Source: Siphonodentalium dalli
Lineage: Eukaryota > Mollusca > Scaphopoda > Gadilida > Siphonodentaliidae
NCBI GenBank assembly: GCA_032622095.1
Contig: CP136062.1
Span: forward strand, 129,907,282 to 129,971,281
DNA: 64,000 bases
Direction: 5' to 3'
Below the pieces are notes generated by a model. It was given only the letters and a program-made list of their open reading frames with translations. It was not told the DNA's origin and did not search any database. The stretch's first letter is position 1. Every line of letters starts with the position of its first letter. Position numbers and translations under genes: made by a program. Of this stretch, positions 60,351 to 64,000 are shown piece by piece.

Positions 60351-62144
60351 AACGCGAAACACAAATAATCTGACATATGGATTCGATCGGGACAACTCCT
60401 ATCATATAAATGCCACATGATCTACGGGAGTTTAGAGGTATTCGATTGTTAGTAAGATGAGAGGAGTTATAACTAGCTGGCTTTTTATTTAGTGTTTTGT
60501 GGTATTCTAAAGCAGCTTATGACAACAAAAAATGAGAGACTTATGGATGGAGTGACGCTTCCCATCTGGTGTTATATTGGTCCCACCATACCCTGTAAAA
60601 GGGTAACATGTGTATGGGTGCAGAACAAATACACAGTCGTCAATTCGCCCATGTTTTAGAAACTGTCGCGTAATTGAAACAGGTGTTTAGTAAACAAGAT
60701 TTGTTATGCCTGTGAAAATGTCGAAATATTTTCGAGGTGCGTCTCTCTCCGACAGACATGTTGCCTTAATTCGATGCAGGCATTTAGTGATTTATTTTAG
60801 GTCTCATTTTGCCGAATGAAAACAAAGTGATGTCGAAGGGATATAAGTGGCACAAGAATGGGTTCTGGGAACAATCTGGCGAATGTGCTGTAGAGTATTG
60901 GAGTAATCGCATAACTACCTGTCACAGACTTGGTAATTATTAGTCAGGTTGTCCCATTTACAATAGACTATTATACACCATAGTCTCCTAGAAGGCGAAT
61001 TGCTGGCATAGGGCATGTGATGACTTTAGGCATACGTGAGATTTTCGCCATCACAATTCCCAACAATAGAACCACATCGCTTGGGTTGCAACTAACGTTG
61101 AATAATATCCGTCGCACACGGCTCACAAGCTACATTTTATCTATCACATAAGTGGCATACTCACGAGCATACATTTAAATTGCGCCCTATGTTCACAGTG
61201 AAGTTCGGAAAAATCCTGTCACCGATAGAAGCCAAAACCAAACATATGAATTGTGTCACAAAAATTGAAATAGGGGCAACATTATATATAGGACAAGATA
61301 CGTGGCCCAGAAATGTCAAATAAGCGACAGAAAATATTCACTTAAAGCCACATGGCGGTTTGCGGTCCAAAATACAAAAAATATTATTCGCTTTTGAATT
61401 TTTGCCGGTATCGAAATAGATCGATAAATATCTTAACTACCTTTCTACGAGCTTTCTATAATCCAAAAAAGACGCATTGAAGTTATGAAAAATGCAACTA
61501 TGGAACATGAAAAGAGCGTTCCGTGTTATTCTATTCCTGATATGGTAGCAATAAAGAGCGTTTATCTGACATCGGGCGAAAAATTAAAACGGCTGGAAAT
61601 GGCTGTGACTTTGGTAAGTGTTTTTCAAAGCATATGAAGCCGGCATATCAATATTTCGTATCGACCTATCGTATCCGTCCCTCCAAATTACGTAAAAAAG
61701 ATGGAGGTTCGAATGAGCCATGTCCATTTAAGCTCTCATTGTAATTTCCTTTTTAACCCGGAATCCGCTCCCAATGGAACAACAAAGTGTGTTCCTGCAT
61801 GTAGTTTCAATTTAGTTTAGCCTATTCCTGACATGATAAATAAAACTTATATTCATAAAGTTGATTACAGTTGATAAATGTCTATTACGTCGACATATAT
61901 ATTTTCGTAATATATATTTATAAATTAGTGCGTTAGTTTTTCAAGTAATTTTCTACTTATATTGATCATCGGAATTTCAAAAAAAGCTAAATGTCTTCGT
62001 TCAGCTTGAGGCTAGAAGATTATGAGAGATACTTTGTTATATCAAATTGTTTTGCGCTTTGTAGATCAAATCTAGTTCTTACGTCAGAATAATTGGAAGG
62101 TACATATGCCACTTTTAATTTTGAGATATTCGTCATGCGTATGA
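60351..62144. other. Intergenic sequence without recognised element
   Basis: No gene, RNA or delimited repeat seen. Confidence 0.4.
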
Positions 62145-62418
62145 TTGCCAGTTGATTTAAGTCGTCCCTACGATTTGAACAAACAGCACGTTAGAGATAA
62201 TCCATACTGTGAATGTGGGGAGATTGAAACAGCAGCTCACTATTTACGCTATAATATTCGTTTCGAAAACGAAAGAAAAATGTGCATTGGCAGTCTGAAA
62301 ATGAAACTTGAAACGAAAATATTATTAATGGTTTTCACGATTTATCTTTGAATGAAAATTTCGAAATATTTCCACAAGTCCAAAAGTTTACAATAATTAC
62401 AAATAGATTTCGCAACTA
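62145..62418 (+). mobile_element. LINE ORF2 C-terminal fragment (Cys/His-rich tail)
   Basis: The frame reads HVRDNPYCECGEIETAAHYL and then a basic run, the pattern of the Cys-rich tail of many non-LTR ORF2 proteins (C.CG..ET..H.L). The last Cys of the usual CxC...H...C set is replaced (HYLRYN). The frame shifts by one base near 62326; the new frame then reads INGFHDLSLNENFEIF...TNRF and stops, again as in LINE tails. A 5'-truncated, decayed copy. Confidence 0.68.
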
Positions 62419-64000
62419 ATGCTACGATTGACCTTCACTACTTGCATCATGCACGAATACACCAGTACACGGTATCATTTTCAATAATTTTTCGGCTATT
62501 CTTTCGATTCCACAAATTCTGATGTCAATTTGGCTGGGATAATACGTGGAGAGATGCATGCTAACATTGCCATATTGTAACAGTGATCGTTCTTATGCGG
62601 GATAAAATGGTCCGCAATTTGTTTCTTGCCAGTCAAGATGCATTACATCGAGTAATATTTAGGACAAAACCAGTTACACGCACTTTCAATTATTCCCACC
62701 TCCATTCCAGAAAGTAACTCCCTAATTCATCAATGCTAACTCGTATATAGCCTCGCCATCAATCAAGTCTAATTTCAACCGACTTACTAATGTACTTAGA
62801 ATAACTAGCGACTGCCTCGACAAATTGCCAGATTTAACATGCGAGTGTAAAATAACTTATCAGAACTAATAGCAGCTTTTAAGTCTGAACCTGTCGACAA
62901 ACGGGGCAAATTTTCTGTAATTAATGGCACCATTCGGAAGCTAATGATACCAGATTAGCGCTATACAACGAGTGGCGAGGCACCAAGCTTTCAGCTCGAA
63001 CATAATTGGAATCATTGGGTGGCGATATCTTAGCGGTAATTTTCATTAGGGGGAAATTTGTTCGAAGTGTTTGTTATTATTTGCGTATTGGGGTGTCGTA
63101 AATGTGATCATTTGCGCGAGAAGCTGCCCCGGAGAAGATTGAGCCATATATTTCCAAGTAGTTATTGTAGTTGGATTGCACTGGCGCTAGCCAACAATCA
63201 TACGCGTCATATGCGGCCTCGGTGCCATTATATTTCTAAATCTCTGCCAATTTAGACTTCTTCTGATTTTGACCATGCGCAATTACGAGACCCCCGACTA
63301 AAGATAATTGAAACAGGATTGGCGGTTCAGGGGATCATACAAGCAAACGCGATTATACCGAGAACGGAGCTCTGTTTTTAATATTCTGAAGCCACATGAC
63401 AAACATATAGGTATGGATCAGAATCATGCTTATAAAATATAAAAGATTTTTAATTGTTGACAACGTATTGATTTTTTAAATTACAATTATCTGAAATCAT
63501 CCTCGTGTAATGTCAAACATTTCGATATCATACATGTACATTCTTTTAGGTATAGAAAATGTAAATAGTAGTATATGGTGTCAATTCGGATATGATATCT
63601 CTAATATTGAAGATTGCTGGTCGGCTTAAAAATGTTCCAGCCCTTCCCGCCAGTACTTCCAAAACAGCTACATAATTTCTATGAAACTCATTTTTAAAGT
63701 TTGTGGTGGGTCCTGCAGTTTCGTCATGGCTATAGCATTTTAATTTACATGTGCGTTCATCCCACATTAATAAACTTGGCAAATTTGAAAAGTAATAAGA
63801 AGAGGAATATAAGAAATATCTTTTTCTGGAATAACTTGTGTTATCTAAATATAACAGCATATCTGAGTTATTCGCTCATGTTCTAAATCTATCGTATGCA
63901 TGCCTCCACAAAACATGGAACGTGTGGTCGTTTATACTAAATCGTCCTCTAACCGATGCTGTTTAAAGGCACGTGATGCTTTAGTTGTCGAAAGTATTCA
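62419..64000. other. Intergenic sequence to window end
   Basis: No gene or repeat recognised; short frames only. Confidence 0.4.

Overview
The window is AT-rich animal nuclear DNA with long introns and a dense load of non-autonomous DNA transposons. The style of repeats suggests a lophotrochozoan, probably a mollusc and perhaps a bivalve: foldback elements, repeats ending in an AGCTCACCTGAG-type terminus beside GGAC-rich runs, many hAT/Harbinger/Tigger derivatives, and a PBZ plus PARP architecture. No species can be named from sequence alone.

One host gene is supported. It runs on the minus strand from about 26990 to beyond the left edge of the window. Six coding exons (26574-26990, 21270-21467, 16536-16708, 6937-6993, 5156-5277, 223-359) join at GT-AG sites with matching phase into 368 codons. 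The protein has two PBZ poly(ADP-ribose)-binding zinc fingers, an acidic/serine linker, a charged coiled coil, and the first part of a PARP catalytic domain with the His and Tyr of the H-Y-E triad. The exon carrying the Glu lies outside the window.

The five complete introns are largely transposon sediment. Intron 5 holds a 1.07 kb hAT-type element and a Tigger/pogo deletion derivative with a 73-codon ORF. Intron 4 has a piggyBac-like MITE and a 70-bp tandem repeat that runs into the splice donor of exon 4. Intron 3 has a hAT element interrupted at its last bases by a 5.1 kb foldback element, then a 2.4 kb dispersed repeat. Intron 2 has a MITE inserted into its own kind, a divergent repeat and a LINE tail. 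Intron 1 has a three-level nest starting 11 bp after the splice donor.

From 27 to 64 kb I see no convincing host gene. There is a region with a dispersed 13-15 bp motif (27.4-28.7 kb), a composite 5.5 kb inverted region with a 1 kb palindrome inside (29.7-35.1 kb), the inverted second copy of the 2.4 kb repeat (36.3-38.6 kb), a double-hairpin MITE (40.1 kb), three nearly identical 0.9 kb tandem units (41.9-44.6 kb), two back-to-back Harbinger-like elements sharing one TAA (45.7-48.4 kb), a small hAT (51.2 kb), foldbacks, tandem 0.5 kb repeats (58.3-60.3 kb) and a LINE tail (62.1 kb). No tRNA, rRNA, CRISPR or retrovirus-like element was recognised. Repeat boundaries supported by target-site duplications are exact; others are approximate. 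All were found by eye, not by alignment software.
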